Part shown: piece by piece, positions 24,776-33,948 of the stretch
Position numbering within the stretch: position 1 is the first letter of the stretch
Layout: every line of letters starts with the position of its first letter
NCBI GenBank assembly: GCA_963774195.1
Contig: CAVZDY010000003.1
Location: 1,116,001 to 1,180,000 of the forward strand
Reading direction: 5' to 3'
From: Roseiarcus sp963774195
Lineage (GTDB): Bacteria; Pseudomonadota; Alphaproteobacteria; Rhizobiales; Beijerinckiaceae
Length of the DNA stretch: 64,000 nucleotides
Made by a program: the position numbers and the translations under genes
The notes under the pieces: generated by a model
What the model was told of the DNA's origin: nothing
Databases searched by the model: none
Seen by the model: the letters and a program-made list of their open reading frames with translations, nothing else

Positions 24776-25906
24776 ATGCGCGACGACTTCTTCTTTTCCA
24801 TTCACGGCGTCGACGGGGCCGCGCGAACGGGCGCGATTACGACGCCTCGGGGCGTCATCCGGACGCCCGCCTTCATGCCGGTCGGCACCGCGGCCACTGT
24901 CAAGGCCATGTATCCCGGCGAGGTGCGAGCGCTCGGCGCCGACATCGTGCTGTCCAACACGTATCATCTGATGCTCGCGCCCGGAGCGGAGCGCGTTGCG
25001 GCGCTCGGCGGCTTGCACAAGTTCATGAACTGGCCGAATCCGATCCTTACCGACTCTGGCGGTTTCCAGGTGATGAGCCTCGCCAAGTTGCGCAAAATCG
25101 ATGAGCGCGGCGTCGTCTTCCAATCGCACATCGACGGATCCAGGCACGAGCTGACGCCAGAGCGAGCAATGGAGATCCAGGGCCTGCTCGGCTCGGACAT
25201 TCAGATGCAACTCGACGAATGCGTTCGCCTGCCTGCCTCGCCGGAGGAGGTCGAGCGGGCGATGCGCCTCTCGTTGCGCTGGGCGGAGCGCTCCAAGGCG
25301 GCGTTCCGCGGGGGGCACGGCAGGGCTGTGTTCGCCATCGTACAGGGCGGCGAGGATCGTTCCTTACGCATTGAGAGCGCGCGCGCTCTCGCCGAGATCG
25401 GCTTCGATGGCTATGCGATCGGCGGACTCGCCGTCGGCGAGCCGCAGGCGGTGATGCTCCAGATGATTGAGGCGGTCGAGCCGTACCTGCCGGCCGACAG
25501 GCCCCGCTATCTGATGGGCGTCGGCACCCCCGACGATTTGCTCGAAGGACTGTCGCGCGGCGTCGATATGTTCGATTGCGTGATGCCTACGCGCGCGGGC
25601 CGGCACGGCATGGTGTTTACCCGCCACGGGCGGCTCAATCTCAAAAATGCGCGCTTCGCCGATGATCCGCGCCCGATCGATCCGCTTTCAAGCGCCGCCG
25701 CCGCGCGGGACTATTCGCGCGCCTATTGGCGACACCTCGTCAAATCAGGCGAAATTCTCGGGATGATGGGTCTTACCGCGATCAACATCGCTTACTACCA
25801 AGACCTGATGGCCGGCGCGCGCAACGCGATCGCAGAGAAGCGACTTGCTGACTACGTCAGCGAAGTCAAAGCCGGCTGGGCGGAAGGCGAGCGCAGCAGC
25901 GCGTAG
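24776..25906 (+). CDS. tgt: Queuine tRNA-ribosyltransferase lacking the zinc ligands
   Basis: 376 aa tRNA-guanine transglycosylase that swaps G34 for preQ1. The base-binding Asp (TDSGGFQVMSL), the GGLAVGEPQ loop and the nucleophile Asp (FDCVMPTRAGRHG) are present. The C-terminal zinc site is not: where E. coli and Zymomonas enzymes have C-x-C-x2-C before NYSRAY/KWSRAY, this protein has DPLSSAAAARDYSRAY, and the later ligand His is replaced in GLTAINIAYYQ. No Cys occurs after the nucleophile region. It is downstream of queA and ends at a strong terminator. Function is probably retained, with structure held without zinc. Confidence 0.95.
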   Translation: MRDDFFFSIHGVDGAARTGAITTPRGVIRTPAFMPVGTAATVKAMYPGEVRALGADIVLSNTYHLMLAPGAERVAALGGLHKFMNWPNPILTDSGGFQVMSLAKLRKIDERGVVFQSHIDGSRHELTPERAMEIQGLLGSDIQMQLDECVRLPASPEEVERAMRLSLRWAERSKAAFRGGHGRAVFAIVQGGEDRSLRIESARALAEIGFDGYAIGGLAVGEPQAVMLQMIEAVEPYLPADRPRYLMGVGTPDDLLEGLSRGVDMFDCVMPTRAGRHGMVFTRHGRLNLKNARFADDPRPIDPLSSAAAARDYSRAYWRHLVKSGEILGMMGLTAINIAYYQDLMAGARNAIAEKRLADYVSEVKAGWAEGERSSA

Positions 25907-25921
25907 TAGACGCACAAAAAA

Positions 25922-25958
25922 ACAAGACGTGGAACCGTGTCCCACGTCTTGTCTTTTT
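25922..25958. terminator. Rho-independent terminator after tgt, bidirectional
   Basis: ACAAGACGTGG (25922-25932) pairs perfectly with CCACGTCTTGT (25942-25952), an 11-base stem, followed by CTTTTT on the plus strand. Seven A residues precede the stem, giving a T-run on the minus strand as well, so it can end transcription from both sides. Confidence 0.9.
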
Positions 25959-26379
25959 ACCTACTCCCTGTATCGCGGGCCGATTTTTCGCGTCTTTTGC
26001 TCTGCAAACGGTGCGAGCAGCGCCATCAATCGGTCAAACGCTCCGTCCTCCCACAGACTCGGCCTCTCCGACGCCCGCGTTGCGGGCGACGGCCTCCTTT
26101 TCGCGAGGTGGACACAATTAGTCCAAAAATTCAGGGTTGTCATCAGCATCAGCAGGGCTGCCATGCAAAAAAATTGTGCCTTTGTCTGACTATTCCATGT
26201 GCCCTCGTCGCGACCGCGGAATCGAGCGGAGAACGGCTGACTTTCGCCTGTAACGACATTGGCGTAAGAGCGCAGGCAAGGGCAGGCGACCGCTGTATGT
26301 TCACCTGTCCGTGAACGCGACGAAGCGCGCCGCCGGCGCGCTGGACCGCGCTTCGGGTTCGGGAGCATGAGGATCAAAC
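25959..26379. other. 421-base gap upstream of enolase
   Basis: The stretch between the tgt terminator and eno contains no recognised RNA or conserved gene. It is more AT-rich in its first half and includes the weak small minus-strand frame at 25961-26164. The eno promoter and leader must lie in its 3' part, just before GAGGATCAAACATG. Confidence 0.5.
25961..26164 (-). CDS. Possible small membrane protein (67 aa)
   Basis: A minus-strand frame with ATG 26164 encodes one N-terminal hydrophobic stretch (MAALLMLMTTLNFW) followed by a charged tail ending KTRKIGPRYRE. Its stop lies three bases before the minus-strand arm of the terminator at 25922-25958, which would suit a real gene. There is no ribosome binding site and no recognised family, and the frame stays open further upstream. 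Treat it as speculative. Confidence 0.25.
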   Translation of the reverse strand: MAALLMLMTTLNFWTNCVHLAKRRPSPATRASERPSLWEDGAFDRLMALLAPFAEQKTRKIGPRYRE

Positions 26380-27660
<1,281 letters not shown>

Positions 27661-27668
27661 GCCAACGA

Positions 27669-27698
27669 CGCGCCGGCGCAAGCATCGCCGCCGGCGCG
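27669..27698 (+). terminator. GC-rich hairpin after eno
   Basis: CGCGCCGGCG (27669-27678) and CGCCGGCGCG (27689-27698) form a perfect ten-base stem with a ten-base loop, starting eight bases after the eno stop. There is no T-run, so it may attenuate, stabilise the mRNA end, or act with Rho. Confidence 0.45.
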
Positions 27699-27810
27699 CT
27701 CGGGACCGTGCGGCAATTGCTCCGCAATCACCGCACAGCCTCGCTTCTTGAACCCTGGATCGCCTGACGCTACTGAATCTTAACGACGCGAGGGCATGTT
27801 CGAGGCGCCC

Positions 27811-28132
27811 ATGAAGACTCGCGCCCGCGCCATTCTGCTTCCGATCGTGTTCTACCTCGTGCTCGGGGTCGCGAGCGGCTATCTCGTTTGGGGAGCCTCG
27901 CAAGGCGATCGCGGCCTCAAGGCGAAAGCTGGCTACGACGCGGAAGCGGCGCGATTGCAGGTCGAACTCGCGCAATTGCAGGCCGAACGTGAGCGCTGGC
28001 GTCGGCGTGTCGAATTCGATGCGTTCCGAATCTGTCGATCGCGACCTCCTCGACGAAGAGGCGCGGGCGGTCCTCGACCGCGTCGGCAAGGACGACGTGG
28101 TCATTTTCACGGCCGACGCGAAGCCGCATTAA
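27811..28132 (+). pseudogene. ftsB: Cell-division protein FtsB/DivIC family, frameshifted
   Basis: The N-terminus MKTRARAILLPIVFYLVLGVASGYLVWGAS is a membrane anchor, followed by the coiled coil AARLQVELAQLQAERERWRRRVE, the septum-formation-initiator pattern. The frame then turns into low-sense residues. The next frame resumes correctly at about 28018 with MRSESVDRDLLDEEARAVLDRVGKDDVVIF and stops at 28132. One surplus base at about 28015-28017 explains it (GAATTC-G-ATG versus GAATTG-ATG). FtsB links FtsL and FtsQ at the division site and is normally essential, so a sequencing error is likely. ATG 27796 is an alternative start. Confidence 0.82.
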
Positions 28133-28233
28133 CTCGCGCCAGCGCGCGACCGGCGAAAGAATTCACGGTGTAAGCCCGCCTTAACCGGGCCCCTTTAGCT
28201 TGCGACCCAATTCGCGGCCCGGGCGCAGTCGGC

Positions 28234-29679
28234 ATGGTTTTCGCAGTCGTCTTCTTCGCCAATTCCGCGGCGAATTTCGCCATCGGCCTGACGCTCAGCG
28301 CGCTGCTGGGACCGGCGGAGTTTGGACGCTACGCGACCGCGATGCTCACCGCGATGACGCTGGCGACCGCCTTGTTCGACTGGCTGCGCCTGTCGTCCCA
28401 GCGCTTTTCCGGAGACATCGAGGGCAGGGCGCGGATCGCCGCAAGCCTCGACCTCGCCTTCCTCGCGATGATGGCGCTGGCAGTCCTCGCCGTCGCGATC
28501 GGGGCCTTGACGGGACTGAGCTTCGGCTTCGGCCACGCTCTTGTCGCGCTGATGCCGCTCGTCGCCATCGCCAATGCGCGCTGCGACTATTCCGGTGCGC
28601 AATTTCGCGCCCGCGACCAGGCCGCTCCCTTCGCCGCGCTTTACGCGATGCGTCAGACACTGACCTTCACCGCCGTCGTCGCGGTCGCCGTTTGGACCCG
28701 CGACGCAGGCTCCGTCATCGCCGCGATGGCGGTGGCGAGCCTCGCGCCGGTCGTCACGCTGAGCGCGGCGATGCGCACGCCGGGAGCGGCCCTCTCGCAG
28801 GCGAGCCGCGCGCGGCTACGACAATTCGTCGTCTACGCCAAGCCGGTCGTCGCCTCGACGGTGATCTACCAACTCATCGGCCTCATCAATCGTCAGACGG
28901 CTCTGACCCTGTTCGGCGCAGCGGCGACCGGCAAGCTGTCGCTCGCCACGGATCTCGGTCTGCGGCTCTTCCTCGTCGTCAACGTTCTCCCGGAGATTCT
29001 ACTTTTTCAGTATGCGCTGAAGCGGGATCGCGAAGACGGCCGCGAGGCGGCGAACCGGCAGATCGGCGTCAACAGCGTCATCGTCTTCGCCATTCTCGCT
29101 CCCCTGACCGCCGGCTACATGGCGATGGCGCCGACGTTCGAGGCGCTGGTGGTGCCGTCGGCCTATCGCGGCGATTTCGCCCGCCTGAGCCTTGCGCTCG
29201 CGCCGGGGTTCTTCGCCTATTGCGCGCTCTATTCAACGCTCAATCCGGTGTTCCAGCTCGCCCAGCGCACCTGGCCGCTCACCCTAGCGGCGGTCGCGGC
29301 GCTCGTGGCCGATTTGGCGATGCTGCGCCTGCCGATCTTCAACCGGGACGTCGACGGGATTGCCGCCGCCTACGCCGCCAGCCTCGCCATCGGCTTCCTT
29401 GCGGCGGCGATCCCAGGCTTTCGCCAGCGCGCCTCTCGGCCGGCCCTGCGCGATCTTCTCGTCATCGCCGGCGCCACGGCGGCGATGAGCGTCGCGATCA
29501 AACCGCTCAACGCCTTGGCGCATCCGATCGTCTCCGCTGCGCTCGCGATTCTCATCGGCGCGGTCATTTTCGGCGGCAGCTTGATGCTCTTCAACGTCGC
29601 AGGGCTTCGCACGTTGGCGATGAAGCGGCTCGGCGAAAGAGGGCTTCGCTTCGCGCCGCTCGCGCGGACCAACTCCTGA
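28234..29679 (+). CDS. Polysaccharide flippase-like (MOP superfamily) membrane protein
   Basis: 481 aa with about 12-14 predicted hydrophobic helices. It opens MVFAVVFFANSAANFAIGLTLSALLGPAEFGRYATAMLTAMTL, the form seen in Wzx/O-antigen translocases (LGPAEFGRYA), and continues with DWLRLSSQRFSG and RQTALTLFGAAATGKLSLATDLGLRL. Such proteins flip lipid-linked sugars across the inner membrane. ATG 28234 is the first start after an in-frame stop, but no ribosome site is clear. There are no glycosyltransferase genes nearby, so the substrate is open. Confidence 0.8.
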   Translation: MVFAVVFFANSAANFAIGLTLSALLGPAEFGRYATAMLTAMTLATALFDWLRLSSQRFSGDIEGRARIAASLDLAFLAMMALAVLAVAIGALTGLSFGFGHALVALMPLVAIANARCDYSGAQFRARDQAAPFAALYAMRQTLTFTAVVAVAVWTRDAGSVIAAMAVASLAPVVTLSAAMRTPGAALSQASRARLRQFVVYAKPVVASTVIYQLIGLINRQTALTLFGAAATGKLSLATDLGLRLFLVVNVLPEILLFQYALKRDREDGREAANRQIGVNSVIVFAILAPLTAGYMAMAPTFEALVVPSAYRGDFARLSLALAPGFFAYCALYSTLNPVFQLAQRTWPLTLAAVAALVADLAMLRLPIFNRDVDGIAAAYAASLAIGFLAAAIPGFRQRASRPALRDLLVIAGATAAMSVAIKPLNALAHPIVSAALAILIGAVIFGGSLMLFNVAGLRTLAMKRLGERGLRFAPLARTNS

Positions 29680-29684
29680 GGCCG

Positions 29685-30170
29685 TCAGGCCGTCGCGAGG
29701 CCGTTCTCGCGCGCTTCCACCCGCACCGCGCTCTTGACGGTATTGGCGATGTAACAGGCCTCGTGCGCCTCGTGGTGCAGTTGGGAGCAATCCGCCGCGG
29801 TCGGCCGCTTCTCCCCGGAAAAGACAATGCGGGGGCGAAGCACCACTTCAGTCATCGAAACCCGCCCCTCGGCGTTCGCGCTCATGGCTCCGATCGCCTC
29901 GTCGACATAGGAATCGACGACGAATCCCTTCCGTTTGGCGAAATCGAGGAAGAACAGCATGTGGCAGCTCGACAGCGAAGCAACCAGCGCCTCCTCGGGA
30001 TCGACCCCGGCGGGATCGGAGAACGGCGGGCGCACGACCTGCGGCGAGGAAGAAGCGGGGACCCGCGCGCCGCCGTCGAACGTCCACTCATGCGCCCGGC
30101 TGTAGCGCCCGTCGAGGAAACGCTCGTCGGACTTGCGGCTCCAGCTAACGGTGGAGGTGTAAGTGGCCAT
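29685..30170 (-). CDS. OsmC-family protein
   Basis: 161 aa. The start ATG 30170 gives MATYTSTVSWSRKSDERFLDGRYSRAHEWTFDGG. The OsmC fold motifs are VDPEEALVASLSSCHMLFFL (first redox Cys) and HEACYIANTVKSAV (second Cys), the two thiols that reduce organic hydroperoxides in this family. It converges with the flippase-like gene (5 bases between stops) and diverges from glyA. The exact subgroup (Ohr, OsmC, YhfA) is not certain. Confidence 0.88.
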   Translation of the reverse strand: MATYTSTVSWSRKSDERFLDGRYSRAHEWTFDGGARVPASSSPQVVRPPFSDPAGVDPEEALVASLSSCHMLFFLDFAKRKGFVVDSYVDEAIGAMSANAEGRVSMTEVVLRPRIVFSGEKRPTAADCSQLHHEAHEACYIANTVKSAVRVEARENGLATA

Positions 30171-30303
30171 GGCCGCGTCCTTTTGTTCGAGGTCCGAGCA
30201 TGCGGCGGACCAGCAGGAAAGTCCACGTCTCGGTTCCGCATCCTTTCCCCTCGCCGCCCAGCGTGCTATGCGCCCGGTAAGCCATTTTGTCCTGGGTCCC
30301 CCG

Positions 30304-31605
30304 ATGTCCGACGCAGCCCTGAAGCCAGCCATCCGCTCCAATTCGTTCTTTTCCGCAAGCCTCGCCGACGCCGATCCCGAGATCGCGCGGGCGGTCGAGC
30401 TTGAGCTTGGACGGCAGCGGGACGAAATCGAGTTGATCGCGTCGGAGAACATCGTCTCGCGCGCGGTCCTCGAGGCCCAGGGCTCGGTGCTGACCAACAA
30501 ATACGCCGAGGGCTATCCGGGCAGGCGCTATTACGGCGGCTGCCAGTTCGTCGACATCGCAGAGAAGCTGGCGATCGAGCGGGCGTGCCAGCTCTTTTCC
30601 TGCCGCTTCGCCAACGTCCAGCCGAACTCGGGCAGCCAGGCCAACCAGGGTGTCTTCCTTGCGCTGCTGCAGCCGGGCGACACATTCATGGGGCTCGACC
30701 TCGCCGCTGGCGGGCATCTCACCCACGGCTCGCCCGTGAACATGTCGGGCCGCTGGTTCAAGCCGGTCTCCTACACCGTCGATCGCGAGACCCATCGAAT
30801 CGACATGGACCAGGTGGAGGCGCTGGCGCGCGAGCATAAGCCCAAGTTGATCATCGCGGGCGGCTCGGCCTACGCGCGTCACTGGGACTTTGTCCGCTTC
30901 CGGGAGATTTGCGACGCGGTCGGCGCCTATTTCTTCGTCGATATGGCGCATTTCGCTGGCCTAGTGGCGGGAGGCGCGCATCCCTCGCCGTTCCCGCACG
31001 CCCATGTCGTTTCGACGACCACCCACAAGACGCTGCGCGGTCCGCGCGGTGGCATGATCCTCACCAACGATGAGGAGATCGCGAAAAAGATCAATTCCGC
31101 GATCTTCCCCGGCCTGCAAGGCGGCCCGTTGATGCATGTGATCGCCGCCAAGGCGGTCGCCTTGCACGAGGCGCTGACGCCTGAGTTCCACAATTACGCC
31201 CACGCAGTCGTCGCCAACGCCAAGGCGCTGGCGGCTCCGATCCTCGCGGCGGGCTACAAGCTCGTCACTGGGGGCACCGATAACCATCTGATGCTTGTCG
31301 ACCTGACGCCGAAGGGGCTGACCGGCAAGGCCGCTGAGGCCGCGCTCGGCCGTGCGCACATCACCTGCAACAAGAACGGCATTCCGTTCGATCCGCAAAA
31401 GCCGGCGGTGACCTCAGGCATCCGCCTCGGCTCTCCCGCGGCGACGTCGCGCGGCTTCGGCGTCGAGGAGTTCAAGACGGTCGGCGAGCTGATCGTCGAG
31501 AGCTTGGACGGCTTGGCGGTGAACAGCGAATCGGGGAATGCTGCTGTCGAGGCGAGCGTTCGGGAAGCCGTGGGCGAGTTGACGCGCCGCTTCCCGATCT
31601 ATTGA
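30304..31605 (+). CDS. glyA: Serine hydroxymethyltransferase
   Basis: 433 aa PLP enzyme converting serine and tetrahydrofolate to glycine and methylene-THF; in serine-cycle methylotrophs it is also the formaldehyde entry point. The start ATG 30304 gives MSDAALKPAIRSNSFFSASLADADPEI. Motifs are IELIASENIVSRAVLEAQGSVLTNKYAEGYPGRRYYGG, FVDMAHFAGLVAGG, the PLP Lys242 in STTTHKTLRGPRGG, and TSGIRLGSPAATSRGFG. It leads the glyA-nrdR-ribD-ribE cluster typical of alphaproteobacteria. Confidence 0.98.
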   Translation: MSDAALKPAIRSNSFFSASLADADPEIARAVELELGRQRDEIELIASENIVSRAVLEAQGSVLTNKYAEGYPGRRYYGGCQFVDIAEKLAIERACQLFSCRFANVQPNSGSQANQGVFLALLQPGDTFMGLDLAAGGHLTHGSPVNMSGRWFKPVSYTVDRETHRIDMDQVEALAREHKPKLIIAGGSAYARHWDFVRFREICDAVGAYFFVDMAHFAGLVAGGAHPSPFPHAHVVSTTTHKTLRGPRGGMILTNDEEIAKKINSAIFPGLQGGPLMHVIAAKAVALHEALTPEFHNYAHAVVANAKALAAPILAAGYKLVTGGTDNHLMLVDLTPKGLTGKAAEAALGRAHITCNKNGIPFDPQKPAVTSGIRLGSPAATSRGFGVEEFKTVGELIVESLDGLAVNSESGNAAVEASVREAVGELTRRFPIY

Positions 31606-31630
31606 AGGCGGATTTCAGGAGGGGTCGTCC

Positions 31631-32137
31631 ATGCGTTGCCCCTATTGCGGCGGGCCCGATACTCAGGTGAAAAACTCGCGCCCGACGGAGGACGCCTCGT
31701 CCATCCGTCGGCGACGCATCTGTCCGGATTGCGGCGGGCGCTTCACGACCTTTGAGCGCGTGCAGTTGCGCGAACTGATGGTGGTAAAGCGCAACGGCCG
31801 GCGCGCGCTTTTCGACCGCGACAAGCTTCAGCACTCGGTCGAGGTCGCCCTGCGCAAGCGCGCCGTCTCCGCCGAGCGGGTCGAACGCATGATCAACGGC
31901 ATCGTGCGGCAGCTCGAAAGCCAGGGCGACACCGACATCCCGACCGAACGCATCGGCGAATTGGTGATGGAGGGACTGAAGGGCCTCGACGATGTCGCCT
32001 ACGTCCGCTTCGCTTCGGTCTACAAGAATTTTCGCGAGGCCAAGGATTTCAACGCGATCGTCGGCGAACTCGAGTCGGAGCCCGAACAACCGGCTGACGA
32101 ATCGCACGACGGACGCCGTCCTCGCGTTTCAACGTGA
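31631..32137 (+). CDS. nrdR: Transcriptional repressor NrdR
   Basis: 168 aa regulator of ribonucleotide reductase genes. The N-terminal zinc ribbon has Cys3, Cys6, Cys31 and Cys34 (MRCPYCG...ICPDCGGRF), followed by the ATP-cone domain (LMVVKRNGRRALFDRDKLQHSVEVALRKR...DDVAYVRFASVYKNFREAKDF) that senses ATP/dATP. It follows glyA by 25 bases and overlaps ribD at the stop/start (TGATG). Confidence 0.97.
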   Translation: MRCPYCGGPDTQVKNSRPTEDASSIRRRRICPDCGGRFTTFERVQLRELMVVKRNGRRALFDRDKLQHSVEVALRKRAVSAERVERMINGIVRQLESQGDTDIPTERIGELVMEGLKGLDDVAYVRFASVYKNFREAKDFNAIVGELESEPEQPADESHDGRRPRVST

Positions 32138-33264
32138 TGAGCCGCCCAGCGGAAGCCGAGAAGCGTATCGACGACGAGCGGTGGATGGCGGCCACGTTGC
32201 GTTTTGGCCGGCGCAGCATGGGTCTCGCGGCTCCTAACCCTTCTGTCGGCGCGCTGCTCGTCAAGAACGGCGTCGTCGTGGGGCGCGGCGTCACTTCGCC
32301 CGGCGGGCGGCCCCACGCCGAGACACAAGCCATCAGCGAGGCGGGATCGTCGGCGCGAGGCGCAACGCTCTATGTGACCCTTGAGCCGTGCTCGCACCAC
32401 GGAGCGACGCCGCCCTGCGCGGAAGCCATCATCACCGCCGGCGTCGCGCGCGTCGTCTGCGCGATCGAGGATCCCGATGTCCGCGTGGCGGGCAGGGGTT
32501 TCGCGATTCTGCGCGCCGCTGGCGTTGAACTTGCCGTGGGCCCCTGCGCTGAGGCGGCCGCGCGCGATCATCGCGGCCATATCATGCGCGTCGTCGCCGG
32601 CCGCCCAATGGTCACGCTGAAGCTGGCGCGCACCGCCGATGGCTACGCCGCGGGCGACGAGCATGATCCGAGGCTCGCGATCACGGGGGAAGTCGTCAAT
32701 TTGCGCGTCCAGGTGATGCGGACGCTGCATGACGCGATCATGGTCGGCGTCGGGACAGCCGTGGGGGACGACCCGCTGCTGACGGTCCGACTGCCGGGCG
32801 TGAAATCGCGACCGCTCCGGGTCGTGCTAGATACGCACCTTTCCCTCCCGCCGCGCTCCCGCTTGTGCGAGACTGCGCGAGAGGTCCCGACCCTTGCGAT
32901 CGCCAGCCGCGCGGCTCCCGCCGAGCGCGAGGCTGCGTTGGTTGCGACCGGCGTCGAGATCGCTCGGGTCGACGTCGACCAAACGGCGCGCGTCGATCTG
33001 GAAGCCGCGCTGAAGCTGCTCGCGCGGCGCGGCGTCAACCGGGTGTTCAGCGAGGGCGGGCCGAGGGTCGGTTCACGATTGATCGAAGCGGGACTTGCGG
33101 ACGAGGTCGCGCTGTTTACCGCGTTGAAGCCGCTTGGCCGGCCGGGACTTAAGGCGCTCGACGAGCGAGCGCTCGCGGCGCTGACCGACGCCGAGCGCTA
33201 TCGCGAAATTGAATCCGCTGCGTATGGCGACGACATTTTGCGGCTGTGGGAGCGAGTGGAATAG
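32137..33264 (+). CDS. ribD: Bifunctional riboflavin deaminase/reductase
   Basis: 375 aa. The N-terminal cytidine-deaminase-like domain has zinc ligands His60 (HAE) and the PCSHHGATPPC cysteines at 85 and 94. The C-terminal reductase domain has RPMVTLKLARTADGY, DAIMVGVGTAVGDDPLLTVR and GVNRVFSEGGPRVGS. It performs the second and third steps of riboflavin synthesis. I used ATG 32137; GTG 32134 directly before is possible. The start shares a base with the nrdR stop, indicating translational coupling. Confidence 0.97.
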   Translation: MSRPAEAEKRIDDERWMAATLRFGRRSMGLAAPNPSVGALLVKNGVVVGRGVTSPGGRPHAETQAISEAGSSARGATLYVTLEPCSHHGATPPCAEAIITAGVARVVCAIEDPDVRVAGRGFAILRAAGVELAVGPCAEAAARDHRGHIMRVVAGRPMVTLKLARTADGYAAGDEHDPRLAITGEVVNLRVQVMRTLHDAIMVGVGTAVGDDPLLTVRLPGVKSRPLRVVLDTHLSLPPRSRLCETAREVPTLAIASRAAPAEREAALVATGVEIARVDVDQTARVDLEAALKLLARRGVNRVFSEGGPRVGSRLIEAGLADEVALFTALKPLGRPGLKALDERALAALTDAERYREIESAAYGDDILRLWERVE

Positions 33265-33316
33265 TTTGCAAGCCGGTACGGGCCGAAGCCTGTCCGGCGC
33301 CAAAAGTGGGGAAGCC

Positions 33317-33940
33317 ATGTTTACCGGTCTTGTCAGCGACGTCGGCGAACTTCTCGCAATCGAGGAGGCGGGCGAACTGCGCCGTTTTGCTGTCGCCTGC
33401 GCCTACGGGGCCGAAACGATCGCGATCGGCGCCTCGATCGCCCATTCCGGGGTCTGCCTGACAGTTGTCGACGTTGGCACGCTTGGCAACCGTGCCCGCA
33501 TTGCGGTCGACGTCGGAGCGGAGACGCTGGCGGTCACGACGCTGGGCGGCTGGAAGCCGGGCGACCGGATCAATCTCGAGCGTTCGCTGCGGGTCGGCGA
33601 CGAACTCGGCGGCCATATGGTCAGCGGACACGTCGATGGCGTGGCGGAGATCCTCGCCCGGCGGGACTTCGACGGCATGGCCCATTTCACAATTCGTGCG
33701 CCCGCGGCGCTTTCGCGATTCATTGCCGTGAAGGGGTCGGTCGCGCTCAACGGGACGTCGCTCACGGTCAACGCGGTCGAGGGCGACACGTTCGAGGTGC
33801 TGCTCATTCCTCACACGCTCGCCGTCACGACGTGGGCGGAGCGCAAGGCGGGTGACCGCATCAACATCGAAGTCGACCAGATGGCCCGTTACGCCGCCCG
33901 GCTCATCGAAACGGGGCAGGGCGCCTCAAAGGCGATCTGA
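33317..33940 (+). CDS. ribE: Riboflavin synthase alpha subunit
   Basis: 207 aa, made of two homologous lumazine-binding barrels: residues 1-95 starting MFTGLVSDVGEL with IAHSGVCLTV and LGGHMVSGHVDG, and residues 97-200 with VALNGTSLTVNAVEGDTFEVLLIPHTL. It dismutates two 6,7-dimethyl-8-ribityllumazines to riboflavin. It is the last gene of the glyA cluster. The other rib genes (ribH, nusB) that often follow are absent here, since a convergent gene starts eight bases later. Confidence 0.96.
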   Translation: MFTGLVSDVGELLAIEEAGELRRFAVACAYGAETIAIGASIAHSGVCLTVVDVGTLGNRARIAVDVGAETLAVTTLGGWKPGDRINLERSLRVGDELGGHMVSGHVDGVAEILARRDFDGMAHFTIRAPAALSRFIAVKGSVALNGTSLTVNAVEGDTFEVLLIPHTLAVTTWAERKAGDRINIEVDQMARYAARLIETGQGASKAI

Positions 33941-33948
33941 CGCGCCGT

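Noticed and set aside
23432..25318. 628-codon minus-strand frame over queA and tgt
   Set aside because: Shadow of two well-supported plus-strand genes; biased composition.
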